From Acetivibrio clariflavus DSM 19732 (GTDB taxonomy: Bacteria > Bacillota > Clostridia > Acetivibrionales > Acetivibrionaceae), in NCBI RefSeq assembly GCF_000237085.1, contig NC_016627.1, positions 434,001-498,000 of the forward strand: 64,000 nt of DNA. Direction: 5' to 3'. Shown here piece after piece: positions 52,802-63,058 of this stretch. The translations under genes were made by a program, and so were the position numbers. The notes under the pieces are model-generated. The model saw only the letters and a list, made by a program, of their open reading frames with translations, was not told the DNA's origin and ran no database searches. Each line of letters opens with the position of its first letter. The stretch's first letter is position 1.

Positions 52802-55800
52802 ATGAAGGGGAAGATATTGTTTTGTTGGAGGATAGTGGCGGCTGTCCTTATAGTATTGCTATTACTGCAAACATTTAATTTTAATTTCAGCCTGAAAATC
52901 GATGCAGCTTCAGAAGAAAAATCATCTGCTTTTACTTTCACAGTATTAGATAAGAATAATTCATCGCCGATTAGCGGTGCAGAAGTCTCAGTCAATGTCA
53001 CTGTAGTTAATAGTGTATATAATATTGATGAAGATAGTTTTACATTAGAGGGAATCACAGATGAGGATGGAATCTGTTCGTTTATTGAAATTACTGAATT
53101 GATGAGTGACGACATAGAACTTTGGTGCGAATATGAAGTAGCAAAAAATGGTTACTACGACAGAAGCGACCAGTTTAAAATATCGAATAGTAATATAGGT
53201 TTTACAGGAAATGTAGATGTGAAGTTAAAACCAATACCCACAGTAATTGTCAGAGGACGTATTCATGATGACAAAGGTATCGGTATTTCCGATGCGATGG
53301 TATGGTTGAAAGGAGATAAAGGTTACGAGTACTCTGTTAATACTGATAAAAATGGTGAATTTATAATTCCTGATGTATATGACATAGGTAAGTATTTAAT
53401 AGAAGTGACGCACCAACATTACAATACTAGCTTTAAAAAAGACGTTAATTTAAAAGAATATCATTCCATCAAAATGGATTCGAAATATTTTAAGACAAGA
53501 GTTGGAGTTAGAGTTCATGATGAAAATAATAAAGGAATATCCGGTGTGGAGATATCATTGATTGGGGAATTTAACTACTCAGGAGTTACTGGCCGTGATG
53601 GTTATTTTCTTTTTCCTGAGGTATTTATCGTAGGAAAGTATTCAATAGTAATTAAGCATGATGATTATGTAACAACTTATATAGAAGATGCTAATATAGA
53701 AGAAAAGGAATATAACGACATCGAAATTAGTATAACAGAGAAATCTGAACAAGAAGAGCCGTTGATATTCGAAATACCATCTCCTACACCTATAACCTAT
53801 GGTACCAAATTTAAAAATGCTGCCAGTGGTGGAGAAGGTACGGGAGGAATTACATATTCAGTTGATAATGAAGATATAGCAATTGTAGTAGATGAGGAAG
53901 GTAAACTTGATATCAAAAAAGCTGGAGTGATTACTGTAACAGCAACAAAGGCCGGTGATGATAATTATAAACCACAAACTGCACAATACAGATTAGAAAT
54001 AAAGAAGGCAGAACAGACGGATTTTGCATTCGTTAAAGATAATGTATTGACGGAATTTGGGATATTCGAGCCAAACAATTTGACACCCCATAGTCAGAGT
54101 AAAGGAGTAGTAAGGTATACCATTGAAAGCGATCCTAATAATCTTTTGCAAGGTATTGATGAAGAAACTGGCGAGTATACATTTAATAATAACTATTGGT
54201 TTCAAAATTTAGACGAAAAAAAGCCTGGTCAGCACTTAGGTAATGTTATTATAAGGGCAACTAAAAAGGGAGATGAAAGATATAAAGATGCAATTGCCGA
54301 GTATACTTTGAGCGTTAATAATTCTAGTATTGATCCTAAGGACACATATAATATAGAATCTGAAGAAGGTAATAACGGTTGGTATAAATATTTCAAAATT
54401 TCAGCGAAGAGAGGCTATTCATTTGCACTTCTAGATAATTTAAATGAGTGGGTAGAAAATATTATGCTCAGTAGTGTAAATGGAGGATTTTTCTTTCTAG
54501 GTAAAGCACCTAACGAAAATGTATATCCAATAAAGTTCCAAGAACTTAAGGTAGATAGTGAAAAACCCGAAATTAATGCAATAGAATATAGTAAGCCTAA
54601 TAATATTCTTGATATTATTAAAAATGTAATAACTTTGGGATTTTATAAAGAGGAAATGACTGCTACCATAAAAGTTTCTGATAAAACATCTGGTATAAAA
54701 AGTCTGTCTTATAGCTTTTATGAAGAATTAAAGAAAGATAGTGCGGATGCCGGTGCTGAAAAAAGGGTTGTTAAAGAGGAAACAATTACATTTGAAGAAC
54801 CCAAAAAAGAAGTAACATATAATTTAAAAATTGAGCCACAGTTTAAAGGTAAGCTTTTTGTTACAGTAATCGATGAGGCAGGGAATGTTTTAAATTATAA
54901 TAGTTATGATGATAAGTCTGGGGATAAACCTAATGTTATTGTAGTTGATAATCTGGCGCCAGAAGTAACAGTTGAGTATGATAATAATGATGTACATAAC
55001 GGTAAGTATTATAATTCGGATAGAACTGCGATTGTCAAAATAAAAGAAGCAAACTTTTATGCAGAAGATGTTGAATTTACGATAGAGAAATGGAAAAAAG
55101 GCGCAGAAAAACCTATTATAGAAAAGGTCGAACCATCTTTTGAAGAAGTAACTATAGATGGGACAGTATACCATATTGCCAAAATCCCATTTAATGAGGA
55201 TGCAGACTATACTTTTGATGTTAAGTATACTGATAAGTCCGGTAATACTTTTGATTCCTACGAGAAAGATGAATTTACTATTGACAAAACAAAACCTAAA
55301 ATCAAAGTTTATTATAATGAGAATAACAAAAACAATAAATATTACAAAAAGGAAAGAACGGCAACGATTGAAATAGAGGAATACAATTTTAATCCTGAAG
55401 GTTTGGATGCAACAATAACAATTAAAAATGCCTGTGATGAAATTATAGATTCAGAGGAGTATATTACTTTCCTTAGAGATCCTTTAAACTGGGTTTCAAA
55501 GGACGGTGTTAACGTTGCAAAGATTACCTTTAAAAAGGATGGGCATTATTCTTTGGATATTAATTATACCGATTTGGCCGGAAATGTAGCTGAAAAGAAT
55601 TTTGAGGACAATTTTGTAATTGACAAAACAGCACCTACGAATCTTTCGATTACCTATAGTGAACCGGTTTTAGATATTATTCTGGACGCCATATCTTTTG
55701 GCTTCTATAATAAATCTATGTTTGTTGAAATTTCAGCGGATGATCTTACATCAGGCGTTGATTATTTTAAGTATTCTTATAATGTTGATAATGGTGCAAG

Positions 55801-58800
55801 TCCTATAAATGAAGGAGGTTCAGGAATAATTCCTGCCGAGGGGATTAAATATGAAAACGGAATTAAGACAGCGAAGGCCACATTTAAGATCGATCCCCAA
55901 TTCAGAGGTAAGATTTCCTTTGAAGCGGTGGATAAGGCAGGAAATATGAGTAAATTTGATGGTGATAAGGTAATAGTAGTAGATAATATTGCTCCCAATG
56001 TAAAAGTATATTTCGATAATAACAACGTAGTTAATGAAAGTTTTTACAATGCTTACCGTTCTGCGACTATCGAGATTGAAGAAGCAAACTTTTACGAAGA
56101 AGATGTAGTAATTACTGTTGGCAAGAGAGGATATGGAGATTCGGATTATACAGAAACAAGAGTTAGACCTCAATTTGTAAAAAGTGAAGATAATGATGTA
56201 TATACTGCACAGATTGAGTTTAATGAAGATGGTGATTATACCTTTGATATATCCTATACTGATAAGTCCGGTAATGTATTTGATTCATACGAAATTAATG
56301 AGTTTAGCATAGATACTACTAAGCCGGTAATAAAGATAGATTTCGATAATAATACAGCATTAAACGGTAATTTCTATAATGAGCAGAGAATAGCTACCAT
56401 TACTGTGGAAGAGCATTATTTTAAACCTGAGAATCTCGTTGTAACTTATTCAGCAGTAGATATTGAAAACAATAAAGTAGCTACTGAGGATTTTGTTGCG
56501 TATTTAAAGAATCCTGAAAACTGGACTTCAAACGGTGATATACATACAGCTAAAATTGTGTTCTCAGAGGATGCAAGGTATACTCTCAATTTATCGTATA
56601 CCGATTTTGCCGGCAATAAGTCCGATGATCATGATGTTTGCGAATTTGTAATTGATAAAACTAAACCTGAAAATCTAGCGATAAGTTACAGCACTCCGAT
56701 ATTAGATACTATTATTGATAACCTGAAGTTCGGATTTTATAATTCTCCTGTTGAAGTGATAATAACTGCAGATGACAGATCGGCAGGTATTGACTATATA
56801 ATATATTCATACCAGGTTGAAGCAGGTTCAAGTCCGAAGAATAAGGGATTAACAGAGCAAAAAGTAACATCTGACAATATCAGTTACAGCAACAATGGAA
56901 GAACTGCTACCGTTAGATTTTCGATTCCTCCGCAATACAGAGGAAGAGTAAATTTCCAAGTTGTGGATAAAGCCGGAAATATAAGCATTTTTGAAGACGA
57001 AAAAATTGTTGTAGTTGATAATATAGCACCAGGGGTTACAGTTCGATATGATAACAATTCACCGAAGAATACAAAATATTATAACACTAACAGGACTGCC
57101 ACTATTACAATAGATGAAGCAAACTTTTTCAGTGAAGATGTAAAGATAATTGTAGGAAAAAGACTTGACTATGATACAAGTTATAGAGAGACAACTGTAA
57201 ATCCGAAGTTTACTAAAAACGGAGATATCTATACAGCAGATGTTGTATTTGATGAAGATGCTGACTATACATTCGATATCAGCTATACCGATAAATCAGG
57301 TAATGTTTTTGACTCATACACTAAGGATGAGTTTACTATTGATAAGAAAAGTCCTCAGATACAAATAACTTATGACAATAATTCTGCTACTAATTATAAT
57401 AAGTTTAAAGAAAGAAGAGTTGCGACCATCAAGATTACCGAGCATAATTTTAGAGCATCAGATATCGATGTAAGGATTATTGGTAGAGATAAAAACGGTA
57501 ATACAGTAGTAAACTTGGGAGACAGATTGAAGAGTGAGTCTGCATGGACACATAATGGTGATGTACATACTGCTACCGTTGTATTTGATGAAGATGCCAA
57601 TTACGAATTTGATATATCCTATGAGGACATGGCAGGTAACAAAAACTCACCGATAGATTATTCCTCATCAGTTGCTCCAGCTGAGTTTACTATAGATAAA
57701 ACGTTACCAACCGGACTTATAGAAATAGGTGAATGGCATGCATCTAAAGATGGAACTGTATGGGATATATTCCTCGAAGTTATAACTATGGGGTTATGGA
57801 CTAATAAAGAACTAATGGTTAATATATCAGCTGAAGATGCACTAAGTGGAGTTGATTATATAAAATATTTCAAAACAGCTACACCGGTAAGTTTGAAGGA
57901 AATCATGGAAAAGTCCGAAGGTTGGACAGTATTCCAAGGTGATAAAACTTCTTTCAGAGTTCAACCGGACGAACAGTTTATAGTTTATGCTTCTATTGTT
58001 GATAAAGCAGGTAATGTTACTTATATAAGTTCCGATGGTGTAATTGTAGATAATACCAAGCCGGCTGTTAGGGAATTATCTCCCAAAATCAGTTTGGAAG
58101 TTAAGGAAGGCTCAAAAAATAATATATATAATAAAGATGTAAATGTAGATATTAGGGTTGAGGATCCTATTGTTAATGGTTCAGTCTATTCCGGGCTGAA
58201 ATCAATAGAGTATAAAGTAGTTAACATGGGAAGCGTTACACAGGAAGGAGTTCTTTATACCTTTGATAAAGTAAAGCCTTCGAAGGCTGATTTATTGCAG
58301 CAATGGAAAGGAAATATAGTTGTTGATTCGAAGAAGAATAACAGTAATGATGTCAAAGTAATAGTAACTGCTGTGGATAATGCAGGAAATACAGTTACAG
58401 AAACATTACCTTTAATGATTGACATAACTCCGCCAAAAATTAAAGTAAGTTATGATAATAACTCTGATGATAATATCTTTAAAGGATTCTTTAAAGAAGA
58501 AAGGACTGCTACCGTAGTTATTACAGAGCGAAACTTTAGAAAAGAAGATGTGAAGCTAAAGATATCAAATACTCACGGTGTACAGCCAAGGATAAGTGAT
58601 TGGTCTTATGTAAGCGGTAAAGGTAATGGTGATGATGATACCTATACAGCGAAAATAACATTTGCGGAAGATGGAGATTATACATTTGATATATCTTATG
58701 TAGATTTAGCGAATAATGGTAATACAAGTGTGGATTATGGCGATTCTGTAGCACCTACTGAGTTTACTATTGACAGAACTCTTCCAATAGTAGAAGTTAG

Positions 58801-60178
58801 ATATAGTAACGATAGACCAATGAACGAAAATTACTTCAATACTTATAGAACTGCAACCATATATATTACTGAGCATAACTTTGATGCAAGCAGAGTTAAG
58901 ATAAGTATGACTTCAACTGATGATGGAAAACCTAATGCAATACCGGTAGTTAGCCATTGGACAAGTAATGGGGATATTCATTCAGCGACAGTGAATTTTA
59001 GCAAAGATTCATTATATACTTTTGATATTGAGGTTACCGATAAAGCTGGAAATATGGCTGCAGATTACAAAGAGGATAGCTTCTATATTGATACTACAGA
59101 ACCTACTATATTGATTACAGGAGTAGCTGATAAATCGGCGAATAATGGAGATGTAATGCCTGTTGTTGAATGCTATGACACAAACATTGATTTCCAGAAT
59201 GTAAATATCAGTTTGGTAGGGGCTAATAGAAATTCAGTGAAACTGGATGGAATTACTGAGAGAACTCATAATGGTATGATATTTAGATTTAACAATTTTG
59301 AAAAGGTAAAAGAAGTAGATGATTTATATACCCTTTCGGTAAATGCTGTAGACAAAGCCGGTAATGCTTCTAATAAGAGTATTACATTCTCCGTTAACAG
59401 GTTTGGTTCAGTTTATAGCGTTTCGGAAAGTACAAAGAAAATACTGAACAAGTTTATATCTAAAGAAGAGGATATTACTTTTATAGAAACAAACGTAGAT
59501 GCTTTACAGGAAGTACGAATAACTTTATTTAAAGATAATATTACTAAAGTTTTGGTTAGAGGAAAGGACTATACAGTCGAAGAAATTTCCGGAGAAAATA
59601 TGTGGCATCAATATATATATAAAATCAAGAAAGAAAACTTTGTAGAAGATGGGGTATACAGAATTATAGTTTATTCAGTAGACGAAGCAAATAATAAGTC
59701 TGGAAATAATATGGATTCAAAACTTACTGAAATTAGCTTTGCAGTAGATAAAACTCCACCAAATATTATTGTAGCAGACTTAGAATCGAATAAAACCTAT
59801 CCTTTGGCTAATAAACCTGTTTCGATGTCCGTTAATGATAACCTTAGCCTTGAATCGGTTGATGTGTTGCTAAATGGTGAGGAATTAAAAAGTTGGACTA
59901 AAGAAGAAATAAAAAATGGCGGATTACAGGATTCCGGATTTAACTTTGAAATAAGTGGCGATTCAACTAAGGCACATACAATAAGCATTGTTGCTACTGA
60001 TTCGGCAGGAAACAAACAAACTGTTGATATAAAAAATTTCTATGTAACAACTAATTTAATAATCCGTTTTAGAAACAACAAATTTGCATTTTATGGAACT
60101 ACCGGTGGAATGACAACTCTAGCGATGTTTGCAGTATATGTTATTCTTAGAAGAAGAAAATTGAAGATTGCTAACTAA
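52802..60178 (+). CDS. Giant Ig-like-repeat surface protein with C-terminal membrane anchor
   Basis: A 2458-residue exported protein with GGGGAGAG upstream. Order: signal peptide (about 1-38); a beta domain; two carboxypeptidase-regulatory-like domains (about 145-310, VRGRIHDDKGIGISDAMVWLKG); and MBG/Big-like segments (320-510, ATKAGDDNYKPQTAQY). A long array of Ig-like domains follows to about 2430, and a terminal membrane helix ends in RRRKLKIAN. The array is built from three domain types repeated in order, with a super-repeat of about 1.03-1.07 kb starting near 54553, 55621, 56654 and 57693. Typical blocks are YDNNSPKNTKYYNTNRTATI and YTFDISYTDKSGNVFDSY. No SLH, LPXTG or catalytic domain is seen. 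It is the last gene of the pilus cluster, before a terminator; an adhesin or stalk role is inferred. Confidence 0.87.
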   Translation: MKGKILFCWRIVAAVLIVLLLLQTFNFNFSLKIDAASEEKSSAFTFTVLDKNNSSPISGAEVSVNVTVVNSVYNIDEDSFTLEGITDEDGICSFIEITELMSDDIELWCEYEVAKNGYYDRSDQFKISNSNIGFTGNVDVKLKPIPTVIVRGRIHDDKGIGISDAMVWLKGDKGYEYSVNTDKNGEFIIPDVYDIGKYLIEVTHQHYNTSFKKDVNLKEYHSIKMDSKYFKTRVGVRVHDENNKGISGVEISLIGEFNYSGVTGRDGYFLFPEVFIVGKYSIVIKHDDYVTTYIEDANIEEKEYNDIEISITEKSEQEEPLIFEIPSPTPITYGTKFKNAASGGEGTGGITYSVDNEDIAIVVDEEGKLDIKKAGVITVTATKAGDDNYKPQTAQYRLEIKKAEQTDFAFVKDNVLTEFGIFEPNNLTPHSQSKGVVRYTIESDPNNLLQGIDEETGEYTFNNNYWFQNLDEKKPGQHLGNVIIRATKKGDERYKDAIAEYTLSVNNSSIDPKDTYNIESEEGNNGWYKYFKISAKRGYSFALLDNLNEWVENIMLSSVNGGFFFLGKAPNENVYPIKFQELKVDSEKPEINAIEYSKPNNILDIIKNVITLGFYKEEMTATIKVSDKTSGIKSLSYSFYEELKKDSADAGAEKRVVKEETITFEEPKKEVTYNLKIEPQFKGKLFVTVIDEAGNVLNYNSYDDKSGDKPNVIVVDNLAPEVTVEYDNNDVHNGKYYNSDRTAIVKIKEANFYAEDVEFTIEKWKKGAEKPIIEKVEPSFEEVTIDGTVYHIAKIPFNEDADYTFDVKYTDKSGNTFDSYEKDEFTIDKTKPKIKVYYNENNKNNKYYKKERTATIEIEEYNFNPEGLDATITIKNACDEIIDSEEYITFLRDPLNWVSKDGVNVAKITFKKDGHYSLDINYTDLAGNVAEKNFEDNFVIDKTAPTNLSITYSEPVLDIILDAISFGFYNKSMFVEISADDLTSGVDYFKYSYNVDNGASPINEGGSGIIPAEGIKYENGIKTAKATFKIDPQFRGKISFEAVDKAGNMSKFDGDKVIVVDNIAPNVKVYFDNNNVVNESFYNAYRSATIEIEEANFYEEDVVITVGKRGYGDSDYTETRVRPQFVKSEDNDVYTAQIEFNEDGDYTFDISYTDKSGNVFDSYEINEFSIDTTKPVIKIDFDNNTALNGNFYNEQRIATITVEEHYFKPENLVVTYSAVDIENNKVATEDFVAYLKNPENWTSNGDIHTAKIVFSEDARYTLNLSYTDFAGNKSDDHDVCEFVIDKTKPENLAISYSTPILDTIIDNLKFGFYNSPVEVIITADDRSAGIDYIIYSYQVEAGSSPKNKGLTEQKVTSDNISYSNNGRTATVRFSIPPQYRGRVNFQVVDKAGNISIFEDEKIVVVDNIAPGVTVRYDNNSPKNTKYYNTNRTATITIDEANFFSEDVKIIVGKRLDYDTSYRETTVNPKFTKNGDIYTADVVFDEDADYTFDISYTDKSGNVFDSYTKDEFTIDKKSPQIQITYDNNSATNYNKFKERRVATIKITEHNFRASDIDVRIIGRDKNGNTVVNLGDRLKSESAWTHNGDVHTATVVFDEDANYEFDISYEDMAGNKNSPIDYSSSVAPAEFTIDKTLPTGLIEIGEWHASKDGTVWDIFLEVITMGLWTNKELMVNISAEDALSGVDYIKYFKTATPVSLKEIMEKSEGWTVFQGDKTSFRVQPDEQFIVYASIVDKAGNVTYISSDGVIVDNTKPAVRELSPKISLEVKEGSKNNIYNKDVNVDIRVEDPIVNGSVYSGLKSIEYKVVNMGSVTQEGVLYTFDKVKPSKADLLQQWKGNIVVDSKKNNSNDVKVIVTAVDNAGNTVTETLPLMIDITPPKIKVSYDNNSDDNIFKGFFKEERTATVVITERNFRKEDVKLKISNTHGVQPRISDWSYVSGKGNGDDDTYTAKITFAEDGDYTFDISYVDLANNGNTSVDYGDSVAPTEFTIDRTLPIVEVRYSNDRPMNENYFNTYRTATIYITEHNFDASRVKISMTSTDDGKPNAIPVVSHWTSNGDIHSATVNFSKDSLYTFDIEVTDKAGNMAADYKEDSFYIDTTEPTILITGVADKSANNGDVMPVVECYDTNIDFQNVNISLVGANRNSVKLDGITERTHNGMIFRFNNFEKVKEVDDLYTLSVNAVDKAGNASNKSITFSVNRFGSVYSVSESTKKILNKFISKEEDITFIETNVDALQEVRITLFKDNITKVLVRGKDYTVEEISGENMWHQYIYKIKKENFVEDGVYRIIVYSVDEANNKSGNNMDSKLTEISFAVDKTPPNIIVADLESNKTYPLANKPVSMSVNDNLSLESVDVLLNGEELKSWTKEEIKNGGLQDSGFNFEISGDSTKAHTISIVATDSAGNKQTVDIKNFYVTTNLIIRFRNNKFAFYGTTGGMTTLAMFAVYVILRRRKLKIAN

Positions 60179-60215
60179 TGAAATTATTTAAAAAAGCTTT
60201 AGTTTTGTAACAATA

Positions 60216-60264
60216 AACAGTACTTTTGTAGAAATAAAAATCTACGAAAGTACTGTTTTTGTTT
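60216..60264 (+). terminator. Rho-independent terminator ending the pilus cluster
   Basis: ACAGTACTTTTGTAGA pairs with TCTACGAAAGTACTGT (16 pairs, one G-U) around an A-rich loop, then a T-rich tail. It lies about 40 bases after the giant gene. Confidence 0.9.
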
Positions 60265-60496
60265 TGTTAGTTTATTCCTAAACAAATTTGTAAATGTTAA
60301 CTTATAAAATTGTAAAATTAATATAAAGTTGATTTATTCTTAAGAAATTATTTATAAAATATTAATAATTATACTGTTTACTAAAATATAAATTGTTGTT
60401 ACAATTGGAGAAAGTGGAAATATTGTGATTAATTAAAACTAACTGGTTGAAACTTTTTTTGTTTTAGACAGTCTAATTTAATTTAGAGGTGATTTG

Positions 60497-63058
60497 ATGT
60501 TTAAATTTAAGGGGCGAAAAAATGTATTTTTGGGTGTCTTATTGATTGTGGCAACAGTATTGCTGCAATTTTCATCTATTGCCTTGGCAGCGCCAAACTC
60601 AGAAAGTGTGGAAATGAGTGTTGAAGCTGGGTATGAAAATACAGTCAGAGTAAGATCGGATGCACCCTTTTATATAACTCTTGTGAACAAGGGAGAGGGG
60701 TTTTCCGGAGAGGCACAGGTTATAATTAATACCGCTTCCCAAAGTAAAGCGGTTTATGCCATAAACTTCGATCTACCGGAGGGATCTACCAAAAAGCTGA
60801 CTTTGAATGTACCGATAATTACGGCTGTCAGAAAAGTTCAGATTAGGATTGAGAGCAATGGTCGGCTTATTAAAGAGCAGGAATATTCCTTCAATAAAGT
60901 TCTTCCACCGGAGACACCTATGATAGGTGTATTGGGAGATGCATATAACCAACTTAGAACTTTAAACGGATTGAGAATTAAACAAAACCAGGTTGATAAC
61001 ATTGGAAAAATAGTAGTTAATAATAGCTATAATGACAGTATGGGAACAGTAATTGAAAGTCCTGCTGAAATTATTCAGCTTAATGAGGAGAATTTACCGG
61101 ATGATATAAACGGTTTGGCAGCCTTTGATTGCATTATAATTGCCGATTATGACACTTCACTTCTGTCGGATAAACAGATAAAGGCCGTGGAAAAGTGGCT
61201 GGATGAAGGAAAAACGCTTATACTTGCAGGAGGCACCAACGCAAAAAAAGTTTATTCCGGTCTTAGTGATTATCTTAAACCCTTTGAAATATCGGGCAGT
61301 AAAAAGGAATCTATAGCAGAAAGTCTTGAAAAATTTACAGAGAGAAGTGCGCCAGATGCGCTGGTTGATTTATCGACAGGAAATGTAGGCGACGGTAAAA
61401 TATTGATGGGGGATGAAACTACTCCTCTTGCAATATCTTATAAAAAAGAGCAAGGCAAATTAATTTTTATTGCTTTTGATCCCACAATGAGTCCTATCTC
61501 CGGGTGGGCAAGCAGCAGCGAAATGTGGAAAAGGCTGATGGATGAAAGTATGCAAACAGTGAATACTGATATATATAGAGATAGGGATTATTATCGGTAT
61601 ACTTCAGTAGTGCATCAGGTTCCTGAAGATCAAACTCCACCATATAAAACTCTGTTATTAATCATTTTGGCATATATAATAATTGTGGGTCCAGTATTGT
61701 ATATTATCTTGAAGTGGAGAGATAAAAGGGATTATAGCTGGATTGTTATTCCCGGGCTGTCTGTGCTATGCCTTGGAATAATATATGCAGCCGGTCTTAG
61801 AACCAGATACACATCAGCTGTTATGAACAATTACTCTATAATACATCTTAATTCCGATAGCAAAAAGGCAGAAATTCAGACTTACTCGGGAGTATTTAAC
61901 AATAGGCCGGGAAAAATGGTTATTGAATATTCTAAAGATTATAAAGTTGAAACCCTTCGGGAAAATGACTACTATTATGACTATAGGTTTAACGTTCCCG
62001 ATGAGGAATATGAAAAGGCACAGATAAAAAGTAAGATTTATGCAAATGATCCTGTGCGGCATGAAATATTCAATGTGACGTTATGGGAACCCAGTATACT
62101 GAAAACCAGTCAAGTTCAGGAATATAGCGGAAATTTGATAAAAAGCGTGAGTTTAAATGGAAAAGAGGTTTCTGTTGAGCTGGTGAACGATACAGGCTTT
62201 GCATTCGAAGATTCCTTTATAGTTGTTGGTGAAAATTATGTAGATGTCGGAAACCTTCTTCCCAACGAAGAGAAAAAAATAACTTTTTCATTGGATGACA
62301 CAAATATTGCTAAGAGCCTTTATTCATATTTAGATTCCAAATATTTTGATCAATCTAATACCTACAATAACTGGCCTAAGAATTGGAGAGAACAGAGCAG
62401 AAGAAGGAATGCACTGGAAAGTTTTGATAGATTTTCGAATAACAACATTTTATATAACAATTATAAGAATACCAAAGTAGTTTTTGTTGCGCTGAATTTT
62501 GAAAATGTGGATTATGGATTAAAAATAAACGGAAAAAAACCAAAAACTTACGATGCTAATGTGATATTTGCCACTAATGACTTGTATTTTGAAGAAGGAA
62601 AAAGATATGATATACCTAAAGGAATAATAGGTCCTGTGTTTGAGGGTGGGGAATATGTAGATTTTTATGGTGCGTATAATGAAGGTATGGCTATATATGC
62701 CGACACCGAAGTGTTTTATAGATTCGAGATTCCCAGGGATATGACAGTAGATAAATTTACAATAGATTGGTCTGCTGCAGTGCCTGAATATATGAAAGAA
62801 ATGTATAGTCAGGGAGTTTTGCCTAAGGATCAATTTGGTGCCAGCTATGAGTTATTTATATACAACAATGCTTTATCCGATTGGGAGAAAATGGACGATG
62901 TTTTTGAGGCTGAAGAGGAAGCCAAGAATTATATAAATGATGAAAATATAATAAAGGTAAAAATTGTAGTTAATATTGATGAGACTGTAGGAAGAAGTGA
63001 ATATGTGTGGAAGCCGGAGATTAGCTTAAGCGGGGTGAGAAAAAATGCTGGTAATTAA
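60497..63058 (+). CDS. Exported/membrane protein of an ABC-2 transporter operon, function unknown
   Basis: An 853-residue protein; ATG 60497 is preferred over TTG 60494, with AGAGGTGAT upstream. Order: signal peptide (to about residue 33), a beta-sandwich domain (about 40-135), then an alpha/beta domain resembling a class I glutamine-amidotransferase or ThuA-like fold (about 140-345; FDCIIIADYDTSLLSDKQIKAVEKWLDEGKTLILAGG). Two membrane helices follow near 383-405 and 413-433. A large extracytoplasmic C-terminal part rich in Tyr/Asn completes it. The layout is like membrane proteins found beside GldA/GldF-type ABC-2 exporters. Its stop overlaps the ATPase gene by 14 bases, so translation is coupled and the product is probably a transporter partner. 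No catalytic triad is evident. Confidence 0.7.
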   Translation: MFKFKGRKNVFLGVLLIVATVLLQFSSIALAAPNSESVEMSVEAGYENTVRVRSDAPFYITLVNKGEGFSGEAQVIINTASQSKAVYAINFDLPEGSTKKLTLNVPIITAVRKVQIRIESNGRLIKEQEYSFNKVLPPETPMIGVLGDAYNQLRTLNGLRIKQNQVDNIGKIVVNNSYNDSMGTVIESPAEIIQLNEENLPDDINGLAAFDCIIIADYDTSLLSDKQIKAVEKWLDEGKTLILAGGTNAKKVYSGLSDYLKPFEISGSKKESIAESLEKFTERSAPDALVDLSTGNVGDGKILMGDETTPLAISYKKEQGKLIFIAFDPTMSPISGWASSSEMWKRLMDESMQTVNTDIYRDRDYYRYTSVVHQVPEDQTPPYKTLLLIILAYIIIVGPVLYIILKWRDKRDYSWIVIPGLSVLCLGIIYAAGLRTRYTSAVMNNYSIIHLNSDSKKAEIQTYSGVFNNRPGKMVIEYSKDYKVETLRENDYYYDYRFNVPDEEYEKAQIKSKIYANDPVRHEIFNVTLWEPSILKTSQVQEYSGNLIKSVSLNGKEVSVELVNDTGFAFEDSFIVVGENYVDVGNLLPNEEKKITFSLDDTNIAKSLYSYLDSKYFDQSNTYNNWPKNWREQSRRRNALESFDRFSNNNILYNNYKNTKVVFVALNFENVDYGLKINGKKPKTYDANVIFATNDLYFEEGKRYDIPKGIIGPVFEGGEYVDFYGAYNEGMAIYADTEVFYRFEIPRDMTVDKFTIDWSAAVPEYMKEMYSQGVLPKDQFGASYELFIYNNALSDWEKMDDVFEAEEEAKNYINDENIIKVKIVVNIDETVGRSEYVWKPEISLSGVRKNAGN

